Below are positions 27,456-37,015 of a stretch of DNA of 64,000 nucleotides, one piece after another (positions within the stretch are counted from its first letter, which is position 1; each line of letters begins with the position of its first letter). This stretch comes from Mycolicibacterium sp. CBMA 247 (lineage in GTDB: Bacteria > Actinomycetota > Actinomycetes > Mycobacteriales > Mycobacteriaceae), in NCBI RefSeq assembly GCF_009729095.1, contig NZ_VTGX01000004.1, forward strand, positions 186,001 through 250,000. The letters are read 5' to 3'. The position numbers were made by a program, and so were the translations under genes. Under the pieces are notes generated by a model. It was not told the origin of the DNA. It worked only from the letters and a program-made list of their open reading frames with translations, and ran no database searches.

Positions 27456-28599
27456 TTTCTTCCATTCCCTCGACATCCCATTGGTATTGATCGAACAGAT
27501 CGGCCAGCCGGCTCTGGATCTCACGCGGATCGAGACCGAACTCGGCCAGGCTGTAGCGATGGGCCGACTCGTGGCCGCCCCGGGCCTCGGCCGCGGTGAA
27601 CGCGCGCTCCGCCACCGGACCCAGCTCGAGCCCGAGATCGTTGTAGATGCGTCTCATCGTGTTGGCCGGAGAACCGACCAACTCGCGGTAATCGACCACG
27701 CTGGCTCGGATCTCAGGGTGTCGGGCGAGCACCTCAAGCGGATGCGTGTAGGTATCCACCGACTGGTCGGCGAGGACGCGCAGTGAGTTCAAGACCAATT
27801 GTTCGTTGCGGCCCCGTAGCGACCACTCGGTCTTCATCAGCTTGAGCAAGCTGGGTATCGTTTCGTACGGGTTGCGCATTGGTACAACGATTCTCGCGTC
27901 GGGAAAGGTTTCGATCAGGGATTCCACCCGGCCGCAGAAGGTGGGATTCTTGCTCAGGTGGGTGCCGCCACCATTGAGCGCGAGCTGGCGCCGCACGCAT
28001 TCCTTGTAGAAAGCCATCATCCGCCGCCGCTTAGGCGCGGGCCATCGATCGACGTGATAGAAGTCCAGCTCGCCCATGTATGGGAAGGCCACTATCCAGA
28101 AGCCGGAGCTCAGCGACCATGTGAGCAGTGCATCGTCTTCCTCCGGAACGAAGAATCCCGTCTTGTGGATGTCATCAGTGGGGGCGAAGGCGCGTTCCTC
28201 GACTCGGTCGAGCCGGTGGCGCAGGCGTCCACCCGTCGCTGCATCGATCCGAAACATTATGCGCAGCAACTTCTTCTGCAGCAGCGAGGGAAAGAAGAGC
28301 TCGTACATGAGGGCATAGCTGAACTGCGGATCTTCGCCCATCAAGCGGTGCAGGTAGGTGGTTCCGCTTCGCGCGTGCCCGATGCAGAACGTGGGCTCGA
28401 GGACCTCGGTACGGCGAAGCGACGGAAACAGCAGGGGGTCGAGCGCGAAACACAGCGCATGAAAACCCGCGATCAGCGGAACACCGAGCACGAACCGCAG
28501 GTACCGCGCATGACGGTTGCGCTGTGCAGGCTCACTGCGCAGCAACCGCGCCATCGTGAAGTAGTTGGACCAGTCGAAGTAGAAACGCACCCCGGCCAT
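27445..28599 (-). CDS. PAPS-dependent sulfotransferase
   Basis: A 384-residue sulfotransferase-3-type enzyme. The 5'-phosphosulfate loop is CIGHARSGTTYLHRLM (residues 72-87) and the 3'-phosphate site is ARIVVPMRNPYETIPS. Actinobacteria use such enzymes to sulfate lipids, sterols or glycolipids; the acceptor here is unknown. The start is the ATG at 28599 with a GGAGAG site. It is followed by an overlapping DUF1214-like gene. A perfect double operator in the divergent promoter region (28657-28686) implies control by the MarR regulator at 29809. Confidence 0.88.
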   Translation of the reverse strand: MAGVRFYFDWSNYFTMARLLRSEPAQRNRHARYLRFVLGVPLIAGFHALCFALDPLLFPSLRRTEVLEPTFCIGHARSGTTYLHRLMGEDPQFSYALMYELFFPSLLQKKLLRIMFRIDAATGGRLRHRLDRVEERAFAPTDDIHKTGFFVPEEDDALLTWSLSSGFWIVAFPYMGELDFYHVDRWPAPKRRRMMAFYKECVRRQLALNGGGTHLSKNPTFCGRVESLIETFPDARIVVPMRNPYETIPSLLKLMKTEWSLRGRNEQLVLNSLRVLADQSVDTYTHPLEVLARHPEIRASVVDYRELVGSPANTMRRIYNDLGLELGPVAERAFTAAEARGGHESAHRYSLAEFGLDPREIQSRLADLFDQYQWDVEGMEENVN

Positions 28600-28656
28600 C
28601 GGCTCTCCTTGAACAAGTGATTGGGAACGGGCCGACCGCAACGTAAGTCACATTAC

Positions 28657-28686
28657 TTGACTATGTCAATAGGTTGACATAGTCAA
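28657..28686. promoter_or_regulatory. Perfect 30-bp palindromic double operator
   Basis: Two 13-bp arms, ttgactatgtcaa (28657-28669) and ttgacatagtcaa (28674-28686), form a perfect inverted repeat around tagg. Each arm is itself a dyad, TTGAC-NNN-GTCAA. It sits between the sulfotransferase (minus) and the oxidoreductase (plus). The dyad size suits a MarR-type dimer, and a MarR gene is the third gene to the right, so two dimers may bind side by side. Confidence 0.8.
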
Positions 28687-28711
28687 TCATCTCCGACTAC
28701 CGTTCCTCGCC

Positions 28712-29773
28712 ATGAAGGTCTTCGCCGCAATGGCGCCGGAGATGCCGCTGGCACAGGTCGCTGCCTACGCCAAGCGAATCGAGCGCCTGGGCTTCGACGG
28801 TTTGCACATCGCCGAAACAATCCACGATTCGCTCGCGGCGGCACTGCTGGCCGTCGAACATACCAACCGGCTGATCATCCGGACGGCCGTGACCTTGGCT
28901 TTCGTGCGCAGCCCCATGCTCACCGCCTACACCGCCTGGGATCTGGCGATCCTGTCCGAAGGCCGGTTCGAACTGGGGCTCGGCACCCAGGTCAAGCAGA
29001 ACATCGAAGGCCGATTCGGAATGCCGTGGAGCGAGCCATGCTCACGAATGGCCGACTACATCGCTGCACTGGAAGCCATCTTTGCGGCCTTCCGCACTGG
29101 AGAACCCGTCCACCACGACGGTCACACCTACCGGATCACCCGGTTGCAGCCGTACTTCAATCCGGGGCCGAAAGACCTTGACCCGCCCAGGATCTGGCTG
29201 GGGGCGGTCAATGCCGGAATGTGCGAACTGGCCGGGAACGCCGCCCATGGCGTCGTCACCCACTCTACGAACTCGGACCCGCAGTTTCTGCGTGACGTCG
29301 TACAACCTGCGCTGCGACGCGGAGCGCAGGCCTCGGGCCGCCGCGCAAACCCGCGCATCATCGCATCCACCGCGATCGCCACCGGACCGACCGATCAACT
29401 CGTCGCCCGAGAGCGGGAGCGCCAACGTCGCATGCTCGCATTCCTGCTCTCGACGCCCTCCTATGCCACCGCGCTCAAACGACGCGGATGGACCGAACTT
29501 GCCGAGGACCTCCGATCGCTCACGAAACAGCAACGGTGGGACGACCTTTCTGTGGTGCTCAACGATCACGTACTCGACGAGCTCGTGACAATCGGACGAT
29601 ACGACCAACTGCCGGCGTTGCTGCGAGCGAGATATGGCGGGCTTGTCGACGGCGTCGTCCTCCCACCCATCAGTGCCGATCCAGCCGTCACCGAAGACAG
29701 CGAAGATCTTCTTCGAGCCTGCGTCAGGGACATCCAGACCGGTCGCGACCGAAGTAGCCTTGATACAAATTGA
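28712..29773 (+). CDS. LLM-class F420-dependent oxidoreductase
   Basis: A 353-residue TIM-barrel oxidoreductase of the luciferase-like/F420 superfamily. Evidence includes RIERLGFDGLHIAET, LAILSEGRFELGLGTQVKQNIEGRFGMPWSEP and YFNPGPKDLDPPRIWLGAV, the pattern of the TIGR03617-like mycobacterial subfamily. The cofactor F420 would come from the FbiC route at 6.5 kb. It is divergent from the sulfotransferase and in line with the MarR gene. The substrate is unknown. Confidence 0.88.
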   Translation: MKVFAAMAPEMPLAQVAAYAKRIERLGFDGLHIAETIHDSLAAALLAVEHTNRLIIRTAVTLAFVRSPMLTAYTAWDLAILSEGRFELGLGTQVKQNIEGRFGMPWSEPCSRMADYIAALEAIFAAFRTGEPVHHDGHTYRITRLQPYFNPGPKDLDPPRIWLGAVNAGMCELAGNAAHGVVTHSTNSDPQFLRDVVQPALRRGAQASGRRANPRIIASTAIATGPTDQLVARERERQRRMLAFLLSTPSYATALKRRGWTELAEDLRSLTKQQRWDDLSVVLNDHVLDELVTIGRYDQLPALLRARYGGLVDGVVLPPISADPAVTEDSEDLLRACVRDIQTGRDRSSLDTN

Positions 29774-29808
29774 AGAGGCAACCGTAGAAGTACCCGATCG
29801 GAGCTGAC

Positions 29809-30279
29809 GTGCCGACGAACCGCAAGATGAACTCGGTGGACTCCATCAGCGCCACGCTGGCGCGGATTGTGCGGCTGAATCTCAGCCGATCAGCTTTCAA
29901 GCGGCAAGCAAGCACTGCCGATGCTGAAATGTCGCAGCCGTCCTACACCCTGTTGCGTGTGCTGATCGACGAAGGCCCACAACCCACGGGACAACTCGCG
30001 AAGATGGCACATATGGACGTCGGCATGACCACACGCCGCGTACAGGCACTGGTCAAGGCGGGACTCATCAGCCGGCACGCCGATCTCGACGATGGGCGCG
30101 TATCCATCGTCCAGGCCACCGCCGCCGGCGAGAAGGCCGCCGCCGCGTTACAGGACCTGCGACGGGAGCACCTGGCACGCGCATTGTCGGGCTGGAGCGC
30201 GGCCGATCTTCAGGAACTCGATCGTCTGTTGGCGAGATTTCTCAACGACACGAAGCAAACACCCATCGTCGAATATTGA
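29809..30279 (+). CDS. MarR-family transcriptional regulator
   Basis: A 156-residue MarR regulator with the winged-helix core YTLLRVLIDEGPQPTGQLAKMAHMDVGMTTRRVQALVKAGLISRHADLDDGRVSIVQATAAG; the D-x-R wing tip is DLDDGR. It starts at GTG 29809 (an ATG at 29827 is an alternative), 35 bp after the oxidoreductase gene. It is the obvious ligand of the palindromes at 28657-28686. The inducer is unknown. Confidence 0.92.
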   Translation: MPTNRKMNSVDSISATLARIVRLNLSRSAFKRQASTADAEMSQPSYTLLRVLIDEGPQPTGQLAKMAHMDVGMTTRRVQALVKAGLISRHADLDDGRVSIVQATAAGEKAAAALQDLRREHLARALSGWSAADLQELDRLLARFLNDTKQTPIVEY

Positions 30280-30285
30280 GGGCGC

Positions 30286-31017
30286 TCACCAACCGCGGCG
30301 ATGCGGCCGCGATCCGGCCAGTTCACTGCGCTCGGCGACGTCGCGGCTGCGATACACGACGTAGGGCCGGAACAGGTAGCCGATCGGGGCGCTGAACACG
30401 TGCACCAGCCGGGTGAACGGCCACAGGCAGAACAGCACCAGCGCGATCATCACGTGGATGTGGAAGTACACCGGGGCCTGGGCCATCAGGTCACCGCGGG
30501 GCTGCAGGATCCAGATCGAGCGGAACCAGGGTGACACGGTTTCGCGGTAGTCATGCTCGGCTCCCTGCGGTGTCGCCCCGATCGCCGTGCAGGCGAAGCC
30601 CGCCACCATCGCCGACACCAGCACCAGGTACATGGTCTTGTCGTTGACCGTGGTGGCCATGAAGACCGGGCCGGTGACGCGGCGGCGGTAGATGAGCAGT
30701 GCGATCCCGACCAGGGAAGCGATACCGGCGATACCGCCCAGAATCACCGCCTGAAGGTGGTACACGTGATCGCTCATCACCAGGTCCATCCACGATTCGG
30801 GGATCAGCAGGCCGACAACATGCCCGATGAACACCACCAGCATCCCGAAGTGGAACATCGGGCTGGCGATCCGCAGCAGCCGCGACTCGTAGAGCTGGGA
30901 TGAACGCGTCGTCCAGCCGAACTTGTCGTAGCGGTAACGCCACCAGGTACCGACGGCGACCATCGCCAGCGTCACATACGGCACCACATCCCAGAAGATC
31001 TCCCAGCTCCACCACAT
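30286..31017 (-). CDS. narI: Respiratory nitrate reductase gamma subunit
   Basis: A 243-residue membrane cytochrome b with five transmembrane helices that takes electrons from menaquinol and passes them through two b hemes to NarH. Heme-ligand histidines lie in helix 2 (SPMFHFGMLVVFIGHVVGLL) and helix 5 (YFHIHVMIALVLF). The basic C-terminus ends SRPHRRGW. It is the last gene of the narK-G-H-J-I run, 13 bp after narJ. Confidence 0.95.
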   Translation of the reverse strand: MWWSWEIFWDVVPYVTLAMVAVGTWWRYRYDKFGWTTRSSQLYESRLLRIASPMFHFGMLVVFIGHVVGLLIPESWMDLVMSDHVYHLQAVILGGIAGIASLVGIALLIYRRRVTGPVFMATTVNDKTMYLVLVSAMVAGFACTAIGATPQGAEHDYRETVSPWFRSIWILQPRGDLMAQAPVYFHIHVMIALVLFCLWPFTRLVHVFSAPIGYLFRPYVVYRSRDVAERSELAGSRPHRRGW

Positions 31018-31030
31018 CTCAGCAGCCTCC

Positions 31031-31690
31031 TCATGCCCTGCGGGGCGGCACCGTCAGTTGAAAGGGTTGCAGCCCAACGGTTTCAGTCGGCGGACCGGCA
31101 GCCGTCAGCCGATGCGAATCATCGTCAGCAACAGCGGGCAGCGTCGCGCAAACCGCGGCGACCGCATGCGCATACGGCGAACCGGCCTTGTCCAGTGCAC
31201 GCCGCACGGCGTCGATCGGCACCCGGAATTCCGTGAGCAACCGCCGCCCCTCCTCCGGGTCGACCGTGGCGGCGAATTCGAGCACCACTGGAAGATGATC
31301 GGGCGCTTCGCCTTTCGGCGGCGTGACCCCGGCCCCGCGATAGGTCTGAGTGAACTCGACCATCTGCGCACCCCGGTTCCTGGTATCACCGGCAGTCCAG
31401 TACGTCAGCAGCATGGTCGACCGCTTCTGCAGATCGAACGTGTCGACGTATTCGGTGGCCAGTTCCATCGGGTCACGGCCGCGCAGGCCCTCAGCGGTCT
31501 GGCCCAGCCGTTCGGCTGCCACTCCGGTGACATGTTCAAGCAGGCCCGCGACGGTGTCGAGCCTGCCCGCCAGGTGATCGTCGGGGTAGGCCAGCAGCAG
31601 TGAGGCCGCCTGCCACACCAGGCGGTCCTGCAGCCCACTGTCGCGGCCGCGACGAATCATCCCGCTGTCGCGGACGCGGCGCCTCAACAT
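31031..31690 (-). CDS. narJ: Nitrate reductase molybdenum-cofactor assembly chaperone
   Basis: A 219-residue TorD/NarJ-family chaperone that holds NarG while the molybdenum cofactor and iron-sulfur clusters are inserted. The core RLVWQAASLLLAYPDDHL, STMLLTYWTAGDTRNRG and DHLPVVLEFAA is diagnostic. The ATG at 31690 gives a 7-bp gap to narH; a GTG at 31708 would overlap the narH stop. Not part of the final enzyme. Confidence 0.93.
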   Translation of the reverse strand: MLRRRVRDSGMIRRGRDSGLQDRLVWQAASLLLAYPDDHLAGRLDTVAGLLEHVTGVAAERLGQTAEGLRGRDPMELATEYVDTFDLQKRSTMLLTYWTAGDTRNRGAQMVEFTQTYRGAGVTPPKGEAPDHLPVVLEFAATVDPEEGRRLLTEFRVPIDAVRRALDKAGSPYAHAVAAVCATLPAVADDDSHRLTAAGPPTETVGLQPFQLTVPPRRA

Positions 31691-31697
31691 GGCCGCA

Positions 31698-33341
31698 TCA
31701 CTGATCACCCGGGAACATGCCCGACGGTGTCCCCCTGCCGTCCCAGTTGAGCAGATTGACCCGCGATGGCTGTGCGGCATTGGCGGCCATGCCGCCACTG
31801 GTCTGCCGGGATTGCAGTGCGTGGAATGTCTCCACCGCCACCGGGACCGGCCCGCCACTGGCCTCACCGAACGGACCCGACTCGTACATTCCGGGCCCGC
31901 CCTCGAATGACAGCGAGCAGCCGGGTTCCTCAACGGGCAGTCCCTCCGAGCTGTATGCGGTCGGAATCACGTAGCGCTCTTCATATTTCGCCAACGCCAG
32001 CAGCCGATACATCTCGTATGTCTGCTCCTCGGTCATGCCGACCGCCGCTGGGATGTGCGGCTGGGTCTGACGGCCGAGGTTGATATCGCGCATATAGGAC
32101 CGCATCGCGGCCAGCCGGCGCAGCACTCCCTCGACGACAGCGGTATCCCCCGCGGTGAACAACCCGGCCAGGTATTCGATTGGGATGCGCAGTGCCTCCA
32201 GCGCCCCGAACAGATTGCCGATGTCCTCCCCGTCATGGCCGTCGCGGCTGACCGCGTCGATCACCGGCGACAGCGGCGGGATGTACCACACCATCGGCAC
32301 CGTCCGGAACTCCGGATGCAGCGGCAGCGCAACGCCGTAGGTGTGGATGAGCTTGTACACCGGTGAGCGTTGCGCCGCCTCGATCCACTCGTCAGAGATG
32401 CCCTCGGCCCGGGCCCCGGCGATCACCTCGGGATCGGTCGGGTCGAGCAGGATCTGCCGCTGCGCCTCGTACAGGTCCTTGTCATCCGGTACCGAGGCCG
32501 CCTGCAGCACGCGGTCGACGTCGTAGAGCACCAGCCCGAGATAGCGCAACCGGCCCACGCAGGTTTCCGAGCACACCGTGGGCAGGCCGACCTCGATGCG
32601 CGGGTAGCACAGCGTGCACTTCTCGGCCTTGCCGGTCTTGTGGTTGAAATACACCTTCTTGTAAGGGCATCCGGACACGCACATGCGCCAGCCGCGGCAG
32701 CGGTCCTGATCGACCAGCACGATGCCGTCCTCGGACCGCTTGTACATCGCGCCCGACGGGCAGGACGCCACGCACGCCGGATTCAGGCAGTGCTCGCAGA
32801 TCCGGGGCAGGTAGAACATGAAGGTCTGTTCGAGTTCGAGCTTGATCTGCTCGCTGACCTGCTTGAGGATCGGATCTCCCGGAACGATCTCCGGCGAGCC
32901 GGCCAGATCGTCGTCCCAGTTCGCCGACCACGAAACCTTCATCGGCTTACCGGTGATCAGGCTGCGCGGCGGCGCGGTGGGGATGTGCTCACCGAGCGGT
33001 GCCGACGTCAGGTTCTCGTAGTCGTACGTCCACGGCTCGTAGTAGTCGTCGATGGACGGCAGCTTCGGGTTCGCGAAGATCCTGGCCAGTTTGGCCAGCC
33101 GCCCGCCGTCACGTAGCCGCAGCCGGCCGCGACGGTCCAGCTTCCAACCCCCACGCCAGCGCTCCTGATCCTGGTAGGTGCGTGGATAGCCCAGCCCCGG
33201 ACGGGTTTCGACGTTGTTGAACCAGACATATTCGGTGCCGGCCCGGTTCGTCCACGCCTGTTTGCAGGTCACCGAACAGGTGTGACACCCGATGCACTTG
33301 TCGAGGTTCATCACCATCGCCATCTGGGCCATGACCTTCAT
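31698..33341 (-). CDS. narH: Respiratory nitrate reductase beta subunit
   Basis: A 547-residue electron-transfer subunit with four iron-sulfur clusters. The four Cys sets are CIGCHTCSVTC (residues 16-26), CEHCLNPACVASC, CRGWRMCVSGC (with Trp in place of one Cys, hence the [3Fe-4S] cluster as in E. coli) and CTLCYPRIEVGLPTVCSETC. The start ATG at 33341 overlaps the narG stop (ATGA) and follows AGGAGGTG. It docks NarG to NarI on the cytoplasmic membrane face. Confidence 0.96.
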   Translation of the reverse strand: MKVMAQMAMVMNLDKCIGCHTCSVTCKQAWTNRAGTEYVWFNNVETRPGLGYPRTYQDQERWRGGWKLDRRGRLRLRDGGRLAKLARIFANPKLPSIDDYYEPWTYDYENLTSAPLGEHIPTAPPRSLITGKPMKVSWSANWDDDLAGSPEIVPGDPILKQVSEQIKLELEQTFMFYLPRICEHCLNPACVASCPSGAMYKRSEDGIVLVDQDRCRGWRMCVSGCPYKKVYFNHKTGKAEKCTLCYPRIEVGLPTVCSETCVGRLRYLGLVLYDVDRVLQAASVPDDKDLYEAQRQILLDPTDPEVIAGARAEGISDEWIEAAQRSPVYKLIHTYGVALPLHPEFRTVPMVWYIPPLSPVIDAVSRDGHDGEDIGNLFGALEALRIPIEYLAGLFTAGDTAVVEGVLRRLAAMRSYMRDINLGRQTQPHIPAAVGMTEEQTYEMYRLLALAKYEERYVIPTAYSSEGLPVEEPGCSLSFEGGPGMYESGPFGEASGGPVPVAVETFHALQSRQTSGGMAANAAQPSRVNLLNWDGRGTPSGMFPGDQ

Positions 33342-36300
33342 TGGTATTTCACCTCCTGCGAACGACGCCGAATGACGGTGACCTCGTCGCGCTGATTTCC
33401 GGTGGGGCCGAGATAGTTCCATGCAAACGAGTGCTGTGCGTAGCCGCCCGCAAGATGACTGGGCTTGACCAACAGCCTGGTCAGTGAATTGTGGATACCG
33501 CCGCGGGTTCCCGTGGTCTCGCTCAGCGGTACGTCGATGGTCCGTTCCTGCGCGTGGTAGACGTACACCACACCCTCGGGCATGCGGTGCGAGACGACGG
33601 CGCGGCACACCAGCACACCGTTGCGGTTCACCGCCTCGATCCAATCGTTGTCCTTCACTTCGATCTTCGCCGCGTCCAACGGACTCATCCACATGGTGGG
33701 ACCACCGCGCGACAGCGACAGCATGAGCAGGTTGTCCTGGTACTCCGAGTGGATCGACCACTTGGAATGCGGGGTCAGGTAACGCACCGTCAGGCCGATC
33801 CCGTCACGCCCCAGCTTGGACTCGCCGAACAACCTCGCCATGTCCAGCGGTGGCCGGTAGATCGGCAGCTGCTCGCCGAGTTCCTCCAACCAGTCGTGAT
33901 CGACGTAGAAGTGCATTCGGCCGGTGAGCGTGTGGAACGGCTTGAGCTCCTCGATGTTCACCGTGAACGGCGCGTAGCGGCGACCGCCCGTCTCGCTGCC
34001 CGACCATTCCGGGCTGGTGATCACCGGCACCGGCCTGGCCTGAGTGTCGGCGTAGGTGATCCGGCGCTCCTCACTGCCTTCGGCCAGGTGCACGAGCCGG
34101 CGGCCGGTGCGCTTCTCCAGCTCCTTGAAACCTTGCACCGCCAACCGGCCGTTCGAGGTGCCTGACAACGCGAGGACGACGTCGACCATGCGTTCCGCGG
34201 TGGTGATCGCGGGGCGCCCCTGCGCTGCACCGGAATCCATCACGCCGAACTTCGCCGCGAGTTCGCGGACCTCCTGATCGGGGTGGGTGGTGATGCCCTT
34301 GGTCGTCAGGCCCAAGCTCTCGACGAGCGGGCCCAGCGCCGACCACTTCTCGGCGACCGCGGTGTAGTCGCGCTCGACCACCACCAACGGGCCCATCGTC
34401 TTGCCGGGAACCGGCGTCTCACCGCTGGTCCGCCAATCATGCTCGGTGCCACCGGGATAGGCCATCGCACCAGGGGTGTCGTGCTGCAGAGTGCCCATCA
34501 CCACATCGGTGCGGGTGCCCAGGTGCCGGGTGGCCAGCGTGCTGAACGTCCGGGCGATGGCGCCGAAAGCATCGAAGTCCGACCGGGTTTCCCACGGCGG
34601 GTCCACGGCCGGACTGAATGCGTGCAGGTATGGGTGCATGTCGGTGCTGGACAGGTCGGCCTTCTCGTACCAGGTCGCCGCGGGCAGCACCACGTCCGAG
34701 AGCAGCGTCGTCGACGTCATCCGGAAGTCGATCGACATCAGCAGGTCGAGCTTGCCCTCCGGGATGTCCTCGGTCCAGGCAACATCCTTGGGCCGCAACT
34801 CCTCCCCGGTGGGCTCGGCCTGCACATTCGACGTCGTCCCCAGCAGATGACGCAGGAAGTACTCATTGCCCTTACTGGACGAGCCAAGCAGGTTGGCCCG
34901 CCAGACATTGAGCACGCGTGGCCAGTTCACCGGATTGTCCGGATCGGTGACCGCGAGTTTCAGCCCGCCGCCGGCCAACTGCGCGGCCACATAGTCCGGC
35001 ACCTCCTGGCCGGCCGCCTTGGCCTCGTCGGACACATCCAGGCTGGACCTGTCGAACTGCGGGAAGAACGGCGTCCACCCCATGGCCACCGCGGAGCTCA
35101 GCACGTCCATGGTGTGCTTGTCCCGGAACCGGCCCCGGCCCACCGGGCTGGACAGCGCGTCCGCGCGGTAGCCGTCGTAGCGCCACTGGTCGGTGTGGGC
35201 GTACCAGTACGACGTCCCGGCCATCTGCCGCGGCGGCCGCGACCAGTCGGTGCCCATCGCCATGGCAGCCCACCCGGTAACGGGACGGCACTTCTCCTGG
35301 CCCACGTAGTGCGCCCAGCCGCCGCCGTTGCGGCCCATCGAGCCGGTGAGCAACAGCAGCGCCAGCACCGCCCGGTAGGTGGCGTCGCCGTGGAACCACT
35401 GACAGATGCCGGCGCCCATGATGATCATCGACCGGCCACCGGATTCCTCGGCGTTGCGGGCGAATTCACGCGCCACCCGGATCGCCTGGGCGGCGGACAC
35501 TCCGGTGATCTGCTCCTGCCAGGCCGGCGTGTAGGGCCGGGTGGCGTCGTCGTAACCGGTGGGCCAGTCACCGGGCAGCCCGGGCCGGTGCACGCCGTAC
35601 TGGGCCAGCATCAGGTCGAACACCGTGCACACCAGGTGTTCCCCGACCCGTCGCACCGGCACACCACGCTGCAGGGTCGCACCGCTGCCGTCCACGGTGT
35701 CGAACCGCGGCAGGGTGATCTCGGCGGTCTCGAAGATGTCCCCCAACACGGTCAGCGCGGGAGTCAGGTTCTCGAGATCAAGATTCCACTTGCCGACACC
35801 GTCGGCGCCGAAACGGAACCCGAGCGAGCCCTGCGGCACCGCGACACTGTCACTGGTTCCGTCGAGCAGCGCCGGTTTGAACGCGGCATTCTCCATGTCG
35901 TAGCCGAGATCGGCTGCGGTGAGGTTCTTTCCGGGGACCAGCACACCGTCGCGCTCTTCGAGCTTGACCAGGAACGGCAGATCGGTGAACTGGCGAACAT
36001 AGTCGACGAAGAACGGAACCCGTTTCTGCACAAAGCATTCGTCGAGAATGACGTGACCCATGGCCATCGCCAGCGCACCGTCGGTGCCCGCCGCGCACGG
36101 CATCCACTCGTCGGCGAACTTGGTGTTGTCGGCGTAATCCGGGCTGACGGTGACGACCTTGGTACCGCGGTAGCGGACCTCGGCCATCCAGTGCGCGTCG
36201 GGGGTGCGGGTGACCGGGACGTTGGAGCCCCACATCATCAGGTACGACGCGTCCCACCAGTCCCCGGATTCGGGAACATCGGTCTGGTCACCGAACACCT

Positions 36301-37015
36301 GCGGGGAGGCCACCGGAAGATCGGCGTACCAGTCGTAGAACGACGTCATCACCCCGCCGATGAGTTCGACGAACCGCGATCCGGCCGCGAACGACACCAT
36401 CGACATCGCCGGGATCGGCGAGAATCCCGCCACGCGGTCCGGTCCGTACGTCTTGATCGTGTGCACATGCGCGGCGGCGATCATCTCGGTGGCCTCGGCC
36501 CAGGTCACCCGGACCAGGCCGCCCTTGCCGCGGGCCTGGTGATAACGCTTGCGCCGCACGGGATCACCCTGGATGTCGGCCCACGCCAACACCGGATCCC
36601 TCAGGCGCACCTTGGCTTCCCGGTACATCTCGACCAGCACGCCACGCGCATACGGATAACGCACCCGGGTCGGCGAGTAGGTGTACCAGGAGAACGCCGC
36701 ACCGCGCGGGCAACCTCGGGGCTCGTACTCGGGGCGATCGGGCCCGACCGACGGATAGTCGGTCTCCTGGGCTTCCCAGGTGATGATCCCGTCCTTGACA
36801 TAGATCTTCCAGGAACACGATCCGGTGCAGTTGACGCCGTGCGTGGAGCGCACCACCTTGTCGTGACTCCACCGGTCGCGGTAGAACACATCGCCCTGAC
36901 GGCCCCCCTGACGTGTGACCGTGCGCAGGTCGCCGGAGAACTCACCGGCGGTGAAGAACCGGCCACTGCGTTCGAGCAGCTCCTCGATCGATCCGCCGAT
37001 GTGGGGCTTTGTCAT
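33338..37015 (-). CDS. narG: Respiratory nitrate reductase alpha subunit (Mo-bisMGD)
   Basis: A 1,225-residue catalytic subunit reducing nitrate to nitrite with menaquinol electrons. The FS0 [4Fe-4S] ligands are His59, Cys63, Cys67 and Cys102 (STHGVNCTGSC ... GCPRG). The Mo-ligand region YDWYADLPVASPQ is present. No twin-arginine signal is seen, so it is a cytoplasm-facing Nar enzyme. The length is close to M. tuberculosis NarG. The ATG overlaps the narK stop by 4 bp. Sequence is intact throughout. In mycobacteria this enzyme supports survival and assimilation under low oxygen. Confidence 0.97.
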   Translation of the reverse strand: MTKPHIGGSIEELLERSGRFFTAGEFSGDLRTVTRQGGRQGDVFYRDRWSHDKVVRSTHGVNCTGSCSWKIYVKDGIITWEAQETDYPSVGPDRPEYEPRGCPRGAAFSWYTYSPTRVRYPYARGVLVEMYREAKVRLRDPVLAWADIQGDPVRRKRYHQARGKGGLVRVTWAEATEMIAAAHVHTIKTYGPDRVAGFSPIPAMSMVSFAAGSRFVELIGGVMTSFYDWYADLPVASPQVFGDQTDVPESGDWWDASYLMMWGSNVPVTRTPDAHWMAEVRYRGTKVVTVSPDYADNTKFADEWMPCAAGTDGALAMAMGHVILDECFVQKRVPFFVDYVRQFTDLPFLVKLEERDGVLVPGKNLTAADLGYDMENAAFKPALLDGTSDSVAVPQGSLGFRFGADGVGKWNLDLENLTPALTVLGDIFETAEITLPRFDTVDGSGATLQRGVPVRRVGEHLVCTVFDLMLAQYGVHRPGLPGDWPTGYDDATRPYTPAWQEQITGVSAAQAIRVAREFARNAEESGGRSMIIMGAGICQWFHGDATYRAVLALLLLTGSMGRNGGGWAHYVGQEKCRPVTGWAAMAMGTDWSRPPRQMAGTSYWYAHTDQWRYDGYRADALSSPVGRGRFRDKHTMDVLSSAVAMGWTPFFPQFDRSSLDVSDEAKAAGQEVPDYVAAQLAGGGLKLAVTDPDNPVNWPRVLNVWRANLLGSSSKGNEYFLRHLLGTTSNVQAEPTGEELRPKDVAWTEDIPEGKLDLLMSIDFRMTSTTLLSDVVLPAATWYEKADLSSTDMHPYLHAFSPAVDPPWETRSDFDAFGAIARTFSTLATRHLGTRTDVVMGTLQHDTPGAMAYPGGTEHDWRTSGETPVPGKTMGPLVVVERDYTAVAEKWSALGPLVESLGLTTKGITTHPDQEVRELAAKFGVMDSGAAQGRPAITTAERMVDVVLALSGTSNGRLAVQGFKELEKRTGRRLVHLAEGSEERRITYADTQARPVPVITSPEWSGSETGGRRYAPFTVNIEELKPFHTLTGRMHFYVDHDWLEELGEQLPIYRPPLDMARLFGESKLGRDGIGLTVRYLTPHSKWSIHSEYQDNLLMLSLSRGGPTMWMSPLDAAKIEVKDNDWIEAVNRNGVLVCRAVVSHRMPEGVVYVYHAQERTIDVPLSETTGTRGGIHNSLTRLLVKPSHLAGGYAQHSFAWNYLGPTGNQRDEVTVIRRRSQEVKYQ

